A DNA stretch of 64,000 nt. Origin: Sparassis latifolia. Its lineage: Eukaryota; Basidiomycota; Agaricomycetes; Polyporales; Sparassidaceae. Within the stretch, counting starts at the first letter, position 1. Each line of letters opens with the position of its first letter. Both the position numbers and the translations under genes were made by a program. This document shows positions 45,656 to 57,914 of this stretch, piece after piece. The stretch is from the NCBI GenBank assembly GCA_018466975.1, contig CM031562.1, positions 868,001 to 932,000 of the forward strand, read 5' to 3'. The notes beneath the pieces were generated by a model. It searched no databases, had not been told where the DNA came from, and saw only the letters and a list, made by a program, of their open reading frames with translations.

Positions 45656-48588
45656 TCAGAGACTTCTGTTCTGTCCAGGAAGAGCTCGCCTCTCGGCTGG
45701 CTGCGACGTGATGGCAGCGCTTGGACTCGCAGTGGCAGTCAGAATGTAACTGCTCCATGCTGCTATGGTGGCAGACGGATACGTGTACGTGCCCTGGGTC
45801 GACCCTGATCCAGTGTATATGCCCAGCTGGCCAGGCAGGATGGCCTCCGCCAACGAGGATACCTCCCCGCTAATCACCGTCGCCACGCCGTTGATTTCGG
45901 TGACGAGGCCGGTCGAATTGGTGCCCAGGATGAATTCGCGAAGTACCGTTAGTGCCTACGACAGAGTATGTAAGCCGGATTTCGACGCTAGCGATTGCTA
46001 GAAACTCACCACCTCCGGCTGGTTGCCTGCAACAAGATGCCCTGCGCCCTTGATCAGAATGTAGGTCCAGTTACGTTCTTGGTGGACAATGCCGGCAAAC
46101 TCTCCTTCTTCATTATACCAGGGTGTGGATGGTTCCCGAGTGAACCCCTGGATGCCACCGAACGTGGTATTCTGGGTAGAAAAAATAAGAACCAGTCATG
46201 CATTCGCAGAGGTGGTTTGACACCACCGTACCTGGATGACAACTGGAGAAGCGTCAGCGAGGATAGTCAAACGATATGCCACACTCACCTTGTGAGCCTC
46301 GGTGAGAGACAAGAGTATCATCGTTCCCGGAGTAGATAACAATGGCGACACCACGATCGGAAGCATTGGTTGCCAGCTCGTTCAGGAACGCCATAGGCCT
46401 GGGCAAAGTATTCACTACTCGTCCTAATCATTGATACAACAGGACCAACGTACTCGACACCTGTCAGAGTATTTAGAATTGTTCTATGTCGTGATGTAAA
46501 AAAAAAACAATGCTCACTAGGATCCTCGCAGTCCTCGCCACCTGACAACCACCAGTCCTTGCATGTCAGTCAACGATCGGCTACATATCAGAGCTCAACA
46601 TACCCAAGAAGCAGTAACCTGCTTCACCCACCCACGCCTTGCTCGTAGGTGCATGCAATGCCGCTACTGAGCCGGGATCTTTAAGTATAGAAGAGCCTCA
46701 GCTACGCGGTTATGCAACTAAGTGAGATGCACTGACCGTTGAAGAATGTACTACCATCCATAGGGACCTCCGGGTTGAGCGCATCCCGCACGGAATAAAC
46801 CTGAGGTGAGTGAGTAATCCTGTCACGCATGGCAAGCGAGGATATATGCACGTCAAATCCGTTGTAGTTTTCCGATCCAGCGAGGCCTGCAGAACGAGTC
46901 AGACTAAGACGAATCGATCACGACGAGACACTGACTCCACGGGTACGAGAAATTGAGTGCATAGTCGATCATAGCATCGTACGTGAAGCACCCATACCAC
47001 GGGTCAATAGTCCCATTCGCCCTCCCCGTCAGGTCCCGCTTGTACTGGTCCCTGCGCAGGTGACCCACACGCCCCGCAGGAATGCGCCCGAAGTTGCCGT
47101 AACGCACGCGCGCCTCCTGCAGCAGCGCCCTCTTGGTGAGGATCGGTTTGCGCTTGTTGAGCGTCTCGGCATTGATGGCGCCATTCACAGGGTAGACGTA
47201 TCCGAGGTCGGGGAAGTACCCGTCTTGCGGGTACGTCAGGTTCAAATCGTACCCGCACAGATGCTGTCTGTGTGAAGGTCGCACATCAGATGCAGAGACT
47301 TCAGATGCTACTGGTACTTACTGTTCTTGGAACCACTGGAACACCTCTGGATCGTAACCGATCAGCTGTGGGTATGTTTCGATGACGTAGGTCTGCGAGG
47401 GTGACTGAGTATGTATATGAGCCCCGCGGGACTTCAGCGATGCGTACCGTAGGAAGGAGCTCGGACGTGGCTCCAGAGCCGATCGTCCCGTCTCCAATGG
47501 CAATCTTGGCCAACTTAACGGGCGGATTTGGGGTCGAGAAGAGCGCCTTTGTGATGTACGGCTACGGGATTGAAAGTGCATGACATCGCTGTGCCACTCG
47601 AGCTACATAGCAACTTACTATGTACGTTCCAGCATAGCTCTCGCCGGTCAGATACAGAGGTCGAGTGGCAAGGCTAGGGAACACTTTGACCAGATTTTCC
47701 AAGAACCCGACCTGCGCCCGTGAGCTTCATCAGACGATCGAGGACAGACACGCAGGCCGTGAACTCACGAAATCCGATGCGACCTGATCCTCATCAGCGG
47801 CTGGGCATCCTTTCAACAACTAAGAAACAAAGGTGCCGATGAATATCGCTTACCGTACCCTTCCGCATCTGCCGTTGCCCATCCTGTGCCTCTGTTTGCC
47901 CGATATGAGCTGTCTCGTATTAGGCTAATGATGAAGAAACTGACACAGGTTGATCAATCCAGATGTAGTCCGCGAGGGTGTTCCATGCGTAAGGATTCTC
48001 GTAAGCTCCAAGGTCTACATTCAGATGAATCGGTCCATTCTGAACGACCCACGTTCAGGTGTGCGACCTGAAATTCAGAAAACAGTCGGCGCACCTCGTA
48101 AAGTAGTCCCAGGAGACTGGATGCGCCAGGTCTGCAGCAGAGAGACTCAGATACGGAGCACGTAGTGAGACTTGTGGAAGCTCGGTAAGGCCGCCTTACC
48201 CTCCATTCAACCATATCCCCCAAGGCTGAACACTGTCGGTGGCAGTCAGAGAACCGGGCTCGCTCTCGAACGCCCAGAAAAAGAGCGTGTCATTCGGGTG
48301 TCCCGAACGCTGCACGTCAATGTTTCCCGCGAAGGATCGCGGGAGCTGCCATGTGACGTTGGGCAACGATTCTGCCACTTCAAAGTCTGCGGTATGGTAT
48401 GGTGTGAGGCAGACACGACTAGGAGACTCGCGGAAGGCGGCCAAGTACTCACAACACTGCCACTCTGGGCTGTAGTCGCCATCCGGGATGCTCGGGTAAT
48501 CATGCGGCCAACTGCTGGTGAGATTCTGGCAGCGAGCCAAAGGGAGCACGGCAGCGACTGCCAGTGCCAGCCATGACGTTTCTAGCAT
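45656..48588 (-). CDS. Serine carboxypeptidase, peptidase family S10, secreted
   Basis: The start ATG at 48588 begins a clear signal peptide (MLETSWLALAVAAVLPLARC), followed by possible N-glycosylation sites (NLTSSW, NVTWQ). Exons then give GIWLNGGPG-type sequence before the oxyanion region and the nucleophile elbow TGESYAGTYIPYITKALFS near 47640. The aspartate region is VIYSGNDDTLVSHRG near 46330, and the histidine region GAGHLVAGNQPE near 46020. The mature chain also has many Cys (WQCCEYLAAF, QKHLCGYDLNLTYP, SWVGEAGYC-type), as expected for S10. The C-terminus is Ser/Thr-rich (GQLGIYTGSGSTQGTYTYPS) and lacks a clear GPI signal. Such enzymes remove C-terminal residues from peptides, in the vacuole or outside the cell; the signal peptide and the Ser/Thr tail favour secretion. 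More than ten exons; catalytic residues look intact. Confidence 0.93.
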
Positions 48589-49297
48589 TGTGGGTGAAGG
48601 TTCGTACTACCATCCCCGCGCACTGTACTGCTTAAGTATCTGTAAGGTTGTCCAGTGGCTGAGTAGGCAAACAGATGTCAGCCGCTGGTGAATTGAAGCC
48701 GAGGAGTTCACCATGGGCAAACGGCCAGAGAAGGTAAACAAATAGCATCGGAGGAAGCGTGGACGGGGAAACAATTGCGGAGAAGCCTTGACGACGTCCG
48801 TGAGTGGGGCACGGTCCACTAGTGCTACGCGTGCGGCGCCGGTCGTATGACCGCTCCGTGCAGTTCTTCAATCCTCGAACAACCAAATACGATAGATTGT
48901 TGTCCAAGCATGCGCTCCTGTGGGAGGAGAAGCTGTCTCGGTGAACGCAGGCCGAGGTTCTAACACATCAAACTGTACACGTGTAGACAGATATAAGCTG
49001 CGAATACCCCGAATAGGCGAACATGAGTAGTTCGATCATATAGCGTCAGGATAAAATCGCGTGAAGTACACCCACCGTGTTACTTGTACGTGCGCAGGCT
49101 GATCCAGTGACCCGTTGTATGGACCCCGTGCAGTCTCAGGACCAACATCTACCAGGAGCTACGTATAAACTGTAAGAGACACTGAGGAGCGCACAAATTC
49201 GAGGTAGCTCGCAGATAATCCCAGGTGCGGAAAACATGGATTAGCGATAAGGGGACGTGTCATGCCGAGTCCGTAGAATACAAAACAAAGCGAGAAT
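48589..49297. other. Intergenic region, no recognised feature
   Basis: Lies between the carboxypeptidase promoter and the RPT4 3' end. Only short frames; no repeat recognised. Confidence 0.4.
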
Positions 49298-51237
49298 CTA
49301 AGCAGTGAACTCCAATTTACCTGGAAAGCACGTCATATCAGTTAGGCAACAGATCTGGATAAATTGACAAGAGCTTACTCTCATGCTTCTTCGCCTCACC
49401 TACCTTCCTCGCTGCCTTCGTGTAGTCCTCCTGCGTGGTATATTCCCTAATCGTATCGTGACAACCAATGATGAGTGGGAGACAGGCCGAATAATAAACT
49501 GCATCGCGCACCTGTCATCTCGGATCGCAAACATACCGGCCTCGGTCACCACGTTCCGCAAGTCCGCACCGTTGAAGCCATCCGACAGCTGCATCATGCT
49601 CATTAGCTATTGTCGCGGTACAATAGATGCACGTACCTTGACAATGGCCTCATAATCGATGTCCCCGCTTTTATTCACAGGGGCCGCGTGGATCTTCAGG
49701 ATCTCTAGCCGTGCCTGTTCATTTGGCAGAGGGATCTCTATCTTACGATCCAACCGTCCTGGCCGAAGGAGTGCGGGATCCAGAGTATCCGGCCTGTTGG
49801 TCGCCATGATGAGTTTTGTCCGACCGAGTGAGTCAAATCCATCCATCTGGTTCAGCAGCTGCAGCCCGGTGTCAGATACAACTTCACAGACGTGACGAAC
49901 ATCGAACCTCCATCAGTGTCCGCTGAATTTCACGGTCAGCACTTGTGCCCTCCGAGAAACGTCGCCCGCCAATGGCATCAATTTCGTCCATGAAAATGAC
50001 GCATGGCTCGTGGTCTCTGGCATACCCGAACATCTCGCGCACCACCCGCGCAGACTCGCCAATGTACTTGTCGACGATCGCTGACGATACTACTTTGAGG
50101 AAGTTGGTGTTCAGCGTGGCTGCCACTGCCCGAGCGAGAAGAGTCTTTCCCGTCCCTGGAGGACCGTACAGCAGCACACCTTTCGGTGGTTGGATCCCCA
50201 CACGCTGGAACAACTCGGGGCTGAGGAGCGGCAGCTCGATAACCTGAAGACGAACGGGTGAGAAGATATATCGTTATGAACAAAGATTCGTACCTCTCGC
50301 AATTCCCGAACTTGCTCACCCAAGCCACCAATACCAGCGAACGTTGCGCCTCCGGGATCCTCAAGGCTCATCTTGTACACCAAAGGATCGACTTCCCGGG
50401 GTAAAATGCGCATTATCGTGAGGGTGGTCATATCGAGGCTGACTCGGGTGCCCGACTTTAGCTTTGCCACGGGGAGGGTAGGCCGGTATGATACAACATA
50501 GCGAGGTCCTGACGATGCCTTCACGATGACTACAGAGAAAGCCTTAGTGCAATTATTGGCGGGACGGAAACATCCGTGCAGTGATTGAACATGCTAACTG
50601 CAGCCCATGTTCCAATAAGCATTACAGCTATGCCAAGGAAGGCTCATTGGTAGCGCCCTAAACTTTCGCGTTATGTAGATCAGCTTCTATGGCGAGATTT
50701 GTCTGCGAGAAGGTAACAAATATCTCCATGGAAGCTGATACAACGGTGACATAATGCTGCAGGGGAGCCTAGCCAAAACTCAGCTGACTGCTCTTGCATC
50801 GCACATTTCTAATTGGGCGAACCAGCAAAATAAACAGCTCCACCGGTCCTACAAACTACCAACACGGGCGTAGGATGTAATTGGATCGTACTCACAGCGC
50901 TCGTCGTCTAATTGCTTCATCACTTCGCCAATAATCTGCCCGACAGATTGAACAGCCTTGATGTCATCTTCAGTCTTCTCATAGTCTTTCTCCAAGTCCT
51001 TCAGGGCGAAGCGCACTAAAGCACACGTTATAAATGGCTCGCTACCCGTGATAGTCAAGAAAGCGCTCACAATCCTTGAGACTCTGGCTGCTAGTCTCGT
51101 GCTGACGCATTTTCTGCATTCGACTTCAGTAAGAAGTCAGAAACCGCCATAAACTTGTGAAACACCTCACGGTAGCCCTTGAGGGCATCTATTCTTCGCT
51201 GTTCCAAGCCGCCCGACGATGATGTTGCTGCGCTCAT
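49298..51237 (-). CDS. RPT4: 26S proteasome regulatory ATPase subunit Rpt4 (PSMC6)
   Basis: The start ATG at 51237 gives [20 protein letters not shown] and an N-terminal coiled coil. The OB-fold follows ([38 protein letters not shown]). The AAA domain has Walker A GPPGTGKT (about 50150), Walker [16 protein letters not shown] and the second-region-of-homology arginines ([20 protein letters not shown]). The C-terminal helical domain contains [20 protein letters not shown] and GEAKKHE. A last intron of about 60 nt leads to a short exon ending SKLEFTA at 49298-49300. The IEGL linker reads IGGL, and [12 protein letters not shown] is the Rpt4-specific signature. The subunit is part of the hexameric unfoldase base of the proteasome. 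About 390 residues; all nucleotide-binding residues look intact. Functionally linked to the UFD4 ligase at 7-14 kb, but not adjacent. Confidence 0.96.
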
Positions 51238-51469
51238 GGTGCTGAAGGACAGAAATGTGGGATGAGTGAACTGGCGGTACGCGCAAGCGTCGCGTTGCTT
51301 ACATAAGGAGAACGAAGCACGTGATCTTAATCACAGGAGCTCCAGTGAGCGTCTGTTCTGAGTCTGTTGCTCTTTCCAGTCTGCGCGTATCTGACACTGA
51401 GCGCAGTACTGCTTGTATCTTTGTAGTATCACTTTTCGTGCCTGTGCAGTCTCTTGATTCTCACGTTCC
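51238..51469. promoter_or_regulatory. Compact bidirectional promoter of RPT4 and PSO2
   Basis: Only 232 bp separate the start codons of the two divergent genes. No TATA box is obvious on either side. Whether a proteasome-type control element is present cannot be decided by eye. Confidence 0.45.
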
Positions 51470-54189
51470 ATGGCAAAAAAGCGAAAAGAGACACAAAGTG
51501 CTACTCTACATGATTTCTTCTCGAGGAGCGCGGCGAACAAGAAGCCCAAGGTTGAAGAACTCGTTGTTGGCTTGAAGAACAAGAAGAAGGATAGACTCAG
51601 GACCGTGCCCACCCACGAAATTATCGTGATTGATTCGGATGAGGAGGTCGAGGCGAACATCGCGGTGGACCCTTCTACAAGCCGTCGAGCGAGAGAAAGC
51701 GTCGCGTCGAAGGCCGTCGACGTGGGACCGAAGACTTCGTTCTCCTCTGGACTAACTTTGAAGGTTGATTCCAGTCTCTTCGGAAAACCATCTGCTTTGC
51801 TACCTTTCGATACTCCTGGCTCTGAGACGAAGGCGGACCCGCGGAAGAGTTCGCCGTTCGGGATTCCTTCTCTCTTACTCCCGTCGAACGCTTACTCATC
51901 ATGCACGATCTTCAGGAATGGTAGTGCCAAAGCTGAGGCTGTAGAGTCGTGTTCAACCTCAATTTCAGGGCCATCCACGGTTCGGACAGATGCAGAACTC
52001 GAAGAGATTGATATTAGCCAGGGTGACTGGGCAATGGGAGACGACGAACTGGATTTCGCCAATGGCCATGTCAACGCCGAGCCTGACGGCTTCGAAGATG
52101 TGGACATTGACCTCACAGTCGACGATTCGGACTCGTCCGCAAACTTTGGTGGTCCGGACGTTCAGGAGTGTCCTCTGTGCGGGAAGCAGCTAGTAGGGCT
52201 TGACATCGTGGTAAGGCGTTCGCTGCCTGGAGATGGAGCTTGCTCTAACATAGACAAACAGGCAATTCATGAACATGTGAACCGATGTATAGACACAGTA
52301 TCGTCGCCCAAGGGCAATGCTTCGGCTGACACTCGCAACATTTTGAAACCATCATCTTCTCTTCAAACACTCGATGCCCGTAGCTGTATTGCTCATCCAA
52401 TGAAGAAAGAATTCAGCAGCTCCAAAAGCGTGGATGGGGGCGGTATATTCTCTCGCATGATGGTTTCCAATCAAGAGAATGAAGCATGGAAAGAAGCATC
52501 AGTCCTCGAGGAGCGACTCAGCACAGGCCGCCGGGGTAGAAGGAAAGCGCCTTTCTACAAGGTCATGCAGGGTATGCCCATCGCCGTAGACGCGTTCTGC
52601 TACGGCACAATCCCGGGTGTGACTGCGTATTTCTTGACGTGAGCGATGGTGGAGAAATCGACGCCTGACGAAAGCGACTAATTGCATCGTGCACAGGCAT
52701 GCGCACTCTGATCACTATACCAACCTCTCGTCGAAATGGAACAGCGGGCCAATATACTGTTCAGAGGGTACTGCCAACCTCATCATCCACATGCTCGACG
52801 TTGACCGCAAGTGGGTCCACCCGTTGCCCATGGATGTACTGACTGTGATCCCTGATACTGGCGGTGTCAGCGTGACGCTAATTGAGGCCAATCATTGTCA
52901 GTAACCTTCATCCACTAGTTGCAATGTCGCTGAAATCAAACTCCGATACCTCTGCAGGCCCCGGGTCATGCCTCTTCCTCTTCGAAGGCTTCCAGACGGT
53001 CAACGCAGGGGATAGTGCGTTCAAGTCCCCATCTGTCGGCACATCTAGGACGTTCAGATACCTCCACTGTGGCGATTTTCGAGCATCACCGCAACACGTC
53101 CTGCATCCTGCTATCAAAGGCAAACGGTTGGACCATGTCTACCTCGACACCACTTATCTTGACCCGAAGGTACGACGGAATTTCCTCAGTGCATGTCTGA
53201 GCTGTCTCATTTTTGATCATGCATAGTATTGCTTTCCTTCACAACCTCAAGTGATCTCAGCATGTGCTGAGCTTGCTAGGAGGATAGTCACAGGACAACC
53301 TCTTCGCGATCCAGGAGACTTGAATGCCAAGAAGAGCCCAACTATGGACAAGTGGATCACTGTGCAGGAGAAGCCTGCCGACAAGAAAGAGGAGAAACCA
53401 GGCAGGGTGCTCGTTGTTGTGGGGTAGGGCTAGTCAATCATTGCAGTGTATCAATTGACGCTTCTCTCGCGCCTCAGAACGTATTCTATTGGGAAGGAGC
53501 GAATCGTCAAAGGTGCAGTACGTTCTCATTTAGAACGTTTCCGCGGTAACAATATCGAACTACAGCCATCGCACGAGAGTTGAATACACAAGTTTACTGT
53601 GACACGCGCAAGACAGCTATCCTCCGCTGCCAGCCCGATCCTGAGCTGCATTCAATGTTGACAACGGACCCAATTAAGGCCGGGATACACCTGGTCCCTC
53701 TGGCAGTCATTGCATCGGATAGACTGAAGACCTATGTCGAGAGATGGAAGGGCCATTTCAGCAAAGCTGTTGGATTCCGACCGACAGGATGGACGTGAGT
53801 GTTTCTTGACCAACTTGCAGTTGAAGGTGCGTTACTGAACCATTTGTGCTAGATATACCCCTCCTAGCGGCGCAGAGCCCATGCCAACGATCTCGTCCGT
53901 CATCTCCCGCTCGCAGAGTCGCACATTCACGCACGCCCATCTTATCCCGACGAAGAACTCTACGGCGACGCTGCAGGTCTACGGGGTACCATACTCTGAG
54001 CATAGCTCATTCTTCGAGCTGACATGCTTCGCGCTCTCACTCGACTGGGTGAAGATGATTGCGACAGTCAATGTTGGGAGCGAAAACTCAAGACGGAAGA
54101 TGGCAAAATGGATAGAGAGATGGGAAGCGGAAAGGAAGAAGAAAGGAACGGTGGAGATCGTCAGTCATAGAGCGGAGGACTACTGGTAG
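51470..54189 (+). CDS. PSO2: PSO2/SNM1 DNA interstrand cross-link repair nuclease
   Basis: The start ATG at 51470 gives MAKKRKETQSATLHDFFSRS, where SATLHDFF resembles a PCNA-binding (PIP) box lacking its glutamine. A disordered nuclear-type region follows (IIVIDSDEEVE). A UBZ4 zinc finger is at about 52160-52300 (CPLCGKQLVGLD...HEHVNRC). The metallo-beta-lactamase core starts around 52550 (FYKVMQGMPIAVDAFCYG) and carries the zinc-binding HAHSDH across a splice site near 52690. The beta-CASP part has ANHCPGSCLFLFEG, HCGDFRASP and DTTYLDP. The end carries GVPYSEHSSFFEL and VNVGSENSRRKM. The family is a 5' exonuclease that trims unhooked cross-links. About ten exons; length about 800 residues. 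It diverges from RPT4, with only about 230 bp between the two ATGs, so they probably share a promoter. Confidence 0.94.
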
Positions 54190-55006
54190 CTCTCTGCTTT
54201 CCCTATTGATTTGAATAAGTTATTCCTTGCGCGTAGAACCGTAGAATTGTTTCTTGGAAATGCCTGCCAGCAGAACACGCTTCGGCTTGCCCTAAACTGG
54301 TGGTCCGTGCGCAATCTGTCTCCCGTACATAAGGGAGCTGCGAAGAAGGTAACAACTCATACTTACCTTGATGGCACAAGCTCCTTCACGTCCCTGGGTC
54401 TGTGGGCCGTGAGGGCCTCTCATAGCACGGCGACCATGTCCTCAGGGGGGCCTTGCGGTTTGTGTGGGCTTCGGCTCATGCACCGTCTCAATATTTTCCT
54501 GTCCTGCTTCGGCCCTCGGGCTGGGCAGGCCTTTTTTTCTGCCCTTCGGTGTTTCTAACCCTAACCCTAAATGCGATCAAATATAATGTTCATGCCGAAT
54601 GTCAGACCCTGACATGTATTCGCAGTCAATTCTTGAGTATTTAATTCTACTCAAGTGGGAGCGCACGCTTTGTGGGACTATCTACCGCACTGTGAATACT
54701 GTGTCTCAAAGTAATATTGTGCATTGAGAATGATTATGGCATTCCTCGAGGGTTGTGCATTCTGCCATCACCAGAATGTTCGTCGATGGACATCGCTGTG
54801 GTGAGTAGAACTCCTTCGAGTGAAGATGGACAAGTGCCGCTGCTCCGACACAATCCCAATTAAAAGGTCGGTCGACGACCGCTCAAGCTCGTTCGTAGAA
54901 ACCTTCCAAATTTGGTGGATTGAATCACATGGGGCCGGCGTGGTAGAGGCCGTCGACCGAGACGATGAGCTCGGGCTGCTGCTCAACATCCTCCCCGGCG
55001 AGCGGG
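54190..55006. other. Intergenic region with possible transposon relic
   Basis: 54300-54550 is GC-rich, contains a CTTCGG-rich segment (CCTTCGGTG, GGCCCTCGGGCTGGGC) and abuts a telomere-like tract. This looks like the truncated end of a retroelement, but no protein frame supports it. The rest shows nothing. Confidence 0.4.
54555..54571. repeat. Interstitial telomere-like tract
   Basis: Two tandem CCCTAA units plus a partial third (CTAACCCTAACCCTAAA), equal to the TTAGGG telomere repeat common in basidiomycetes. It directly follows a GC-rich sequence with T and TTCGG runs. Confidence 0.6.
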
Positions 55007-55013
55007 TATATAA
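55007..55013 (+). promoter_or_regulatory. TATA box of carnitine acetyltransferase gene
   Basis: TATATAA in a GC-rich surrounding, 43 bp before the first ATG. With the usual spacing, transcription would start around 55035-55045, leaving a 5' leader of only about 5-15 nt before the first ATG. Confidence 0.5.
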
Positions 55014-55049
55014 CGCGCCAGCCACCCCACCCCCACACGCTCGACCCTA

Positions 55050-57914
55050 ATGCTCCGTATACCCCGCATCGCGACGAGCTGCCCGTTTCGCGCCATGTCC
55101 TCCCGCACCCGTCCAGCGAACTGGAAGTTTCTCGCACCACCACCACTCCCCGGACCCACCTTCGCCGCCCAGTCAACCCTTCCGTCGCTGCCCGTGCCCA
55201 CGCTCACGCACACTTTGCATGCGCTGAAGGCATCACTGCGACCCATCGCGTGGGACGAGCAGGAGTATGCAGCAGCGTTACGCAAGATCGACGAGTTTGC
55301 GACAGGTCCCGCAGAAGAGCTTCAGAACAGGCTAGAGACGCGACAAAAGGAGACCATTCATTGGCTTGAGGACTGGTGGGACGACGGCGGATACCTTATG
55401 TATCGGGACTCGGTATGTCTCGTCATTTATAATCAAGTGCGGATAGTAAGGGCTGACCGGCAGGACCGGCTAGATCGTCGTCAATGTGTCTTATTACTGT
55501 AAGTTCTGCTGTGCTTTGTTGAGCTATCCAGGAGGTACAGACAAGCAATTCTGCGTGGTTCCTTCTCAAGCGCAGCGCGGTACGAGAATGTACACGCCCA
55601 ATTATTCGGTGTTTTGTACGCACCGGCGACCGCCTCAGACAATACAAATGTCTTAGCGTGTGTTCGCAGCCGAGATGTCTGAAAAACTCTCGATTTTGAG
55701 ATATTATCGTCGGCCTTGGAAGAATGCTGCATGTGTCCCAGTGGAGATCTTTAGATGAAGGTCACCTCCACGGAATTCGTGCAACTTTCACGGAGGGTTT
55801 TGATACGATAATCTTGAGACAGATGCGGCGCGAACACACTTTAGGATCTTGCCGGTGTAGAATCATCTTTACGATCATGTCGCGTTGCCCTGAAGTGCGT
55901 GATAGAATTCTGACCCGGTTACTTGGACGAAATACACAATGTTGCACACTTCAAGGTAGACCACAGAAATGACTGCTGGACGTGCCGTCGACATCCCGAA
56001 TTTTCTCGATTAATTCCACCGTGACCGTGGTGCTGATTCATCCCAGACGGGTTCAAGGAGCACCCCCCACACCTTCCCCAGACATCCGTCCATCGCGCGG
56101 CTTCGCTCGTACGCGCCGGAATGTTGTTCAGACAGCAGGTTAAGCTTGGACAAGTTCCTCCTGACGCAGTGAAGGAGGGACCACTGTGCATGGACACCTG
56201 GCGGTATGTAACCCGCGTGCCAGGTCGTAATCGCACTGATCACGTCTGCAGGTGGATGTTTGACTGCAGCCGCGTTCCAGGTCCTGGAGCGGACTGGAGC
56301 GTAAGCTATGCGCTGCCCGGTGAGCGCGGGGACTCGGGACACGTCGTGGTTCTGCGACGTGGGCGCGTCTGGCGGCTTGAGCCGTGGCGCAACGGGCAGC
56401 TTCTAAGCCTTGCGGCACTGCAGAAGTGAGTGCTGCAGTGGTTCTCCGTTTATTCAACGGGTATGGAGCGTCTCCGCAGGCAGATCCAGCACATTTACGA
56501 CAACACTACGGCCGAATATCCTGGTGTAGGCATCTTGACTGCGTCGAACCGCGATGTCTGGAATAATGTACTTATCTCAATTCCTCGCCCGTTCTACTAG
56601 CTAATGAAGCACAGGACTACAACGAACTTGCCGCTGACCCTCACAACGCCGAGGTTCTCAAAACGATTCATGGAGCCGCATTCGTCGTCTGCCTCGACTC
56701 GGAGCCTTACCCATCCTTCATGGACCACAGCCGCTCTCTCTGGCATGGCGCGGTCACCCCTCAGGCGGACGCGCCCGGCGGGGCACTCCTGGGGCTACGG
56801 AACCGGTGGATGGACAAACCGTGCCAGTTCATCGTCTCCGAAGATGGAAAGGCCGGCTTGCTCGGAGAACACTCCGTCATGGACGGCACGCCGACCGTTA
56901 CGCTGTGCGATCGCGTCCTCGATATCATCGCCGCGCCAGACTTCGTGCAGCAGTCGGGTGCTAAGGATGGCGCGCTGCCGACCGCACTTGACTGGAATGT
57001 GTCCCCCGCAACGCAGACTGCCATTGGTGAGGCTGCGCGAGCTGCCAGAGAGCTGATTGAGAGCCAGGCGATGGGCATAATCCGCACGTCGTATGGGAAG
57101 GCTGCTATCAAGGCGTTTGGCGTCTCCCCGGACTCGTGGACCCAGCTCATCATCCAGCTCGCATACGCGCGGCTTCTGCGGGCACGCGGCGAGAGGCGCC
57201 AGGGTGGTACGTATGAGGCTGCTACGACACGCCGGTTCTTCAAGGGTCGTACGGAGGCGATCCGGGTGGTCAGTGCGGCGTCTGATGCGTGGGTGGCGAG
57301 CATGGATGACCCAAAAGTAAGCGTGAGTGAGAAAGGGGAACTGTTCGCACACGCTGTGAAGGTGCACGGGAGCTGGGCGCGCATGGCTGGCAAGGCGCAT
57401 GGCATAGATCGCCACTTACTCGGTGAGTGCTTAGTTGTTCAAAGAAGTTGCCAAGTTAATTTAGTCCAACGTACTATCAGGTCTCAAGAAAGTGTTGAAG
57501 GAGGGCGAGCCTACACCCGAGATGTTCGCGGACCCTGTCTTCTTGCGCTCGAGCAACTGGGTGCTCAGCACGTCTGCAATTTTCTCAAAGCATTTTGGCC
57601 CGTACGGCTGGGGCGAGGTCGGTCTTTATTTATTTCTCTCACTTCGTTGTCCTCATTTCAGTAACTTCAGGTCGTAGCGAACGGGTTTGGAGTGGCTTAC
57701 TTGACCGGCTTCGACGGTGAAGCTCTCGTCTCTCCGCTTTGGAATTTTCGCTCATTTTCCAACAGATTACTTGCAGTTCACCATTACATCGCGCACTGAA
57801 ATGCCCAACGCGGAATTCTGCACGGAGGTTGAGCGCGCCGCGAACGATCTGTACCAGCTGCACCAAGCGTTGGCTGCAGAGAAGGCGTCACACGTCCCCA
57901 AGGCGAAGATGTGA
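55050..57914 (+). CDS. Carnitine O-acetyltransferase, likely dual targeted
   Basis: The enzyme moves acetyl groups between CoA and carnitine, allowing acetyl transfer between peroxisome, cytosol and mitochondria. From the ATG at 55050 the N-terminus is Arg-rich without acidic residues (MLRIPRIATSCPFRAM), a likely mitochondrial presequence. A second in-frame ATG at 55095 starts MSSRTRPANWKFLAPPP. Exon 1 ends at 55412 and exon 2 (IVVNVSYY) is 55474-55498. A long intron 55499-56046 follows, then GFKEHPPHLPQTS and MLFRQQVKLGQVPPD. The core shows CMDTWRWMFDCSRVPGPGAD, the catalytic histidine in LLGEHSVMDGTPT, the CoA/carnitine motif around RTEAIRVVS, and FGPYGWGEVVANGFGVAYLT after removing an intron near 57620. 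The protein ends AKM, which fits the [SAC]-[KRH]-[LM] peroxisomal PTS1. The length (about 630 residues) fits the family. Confidence 0.94.
55499..56046 (+). other. Unusually long intron (548 nt) in carnitine acetyltransferase gene
   Basis: The donor GTAAGT after VSYY and the acceptor CCCAG before GFKEHPP keep the reading frame and restore the family sequence. All other introns I could measure in the window are about 50-200 nt. The intron contains no frame I recognise. Confidence 0.75.
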
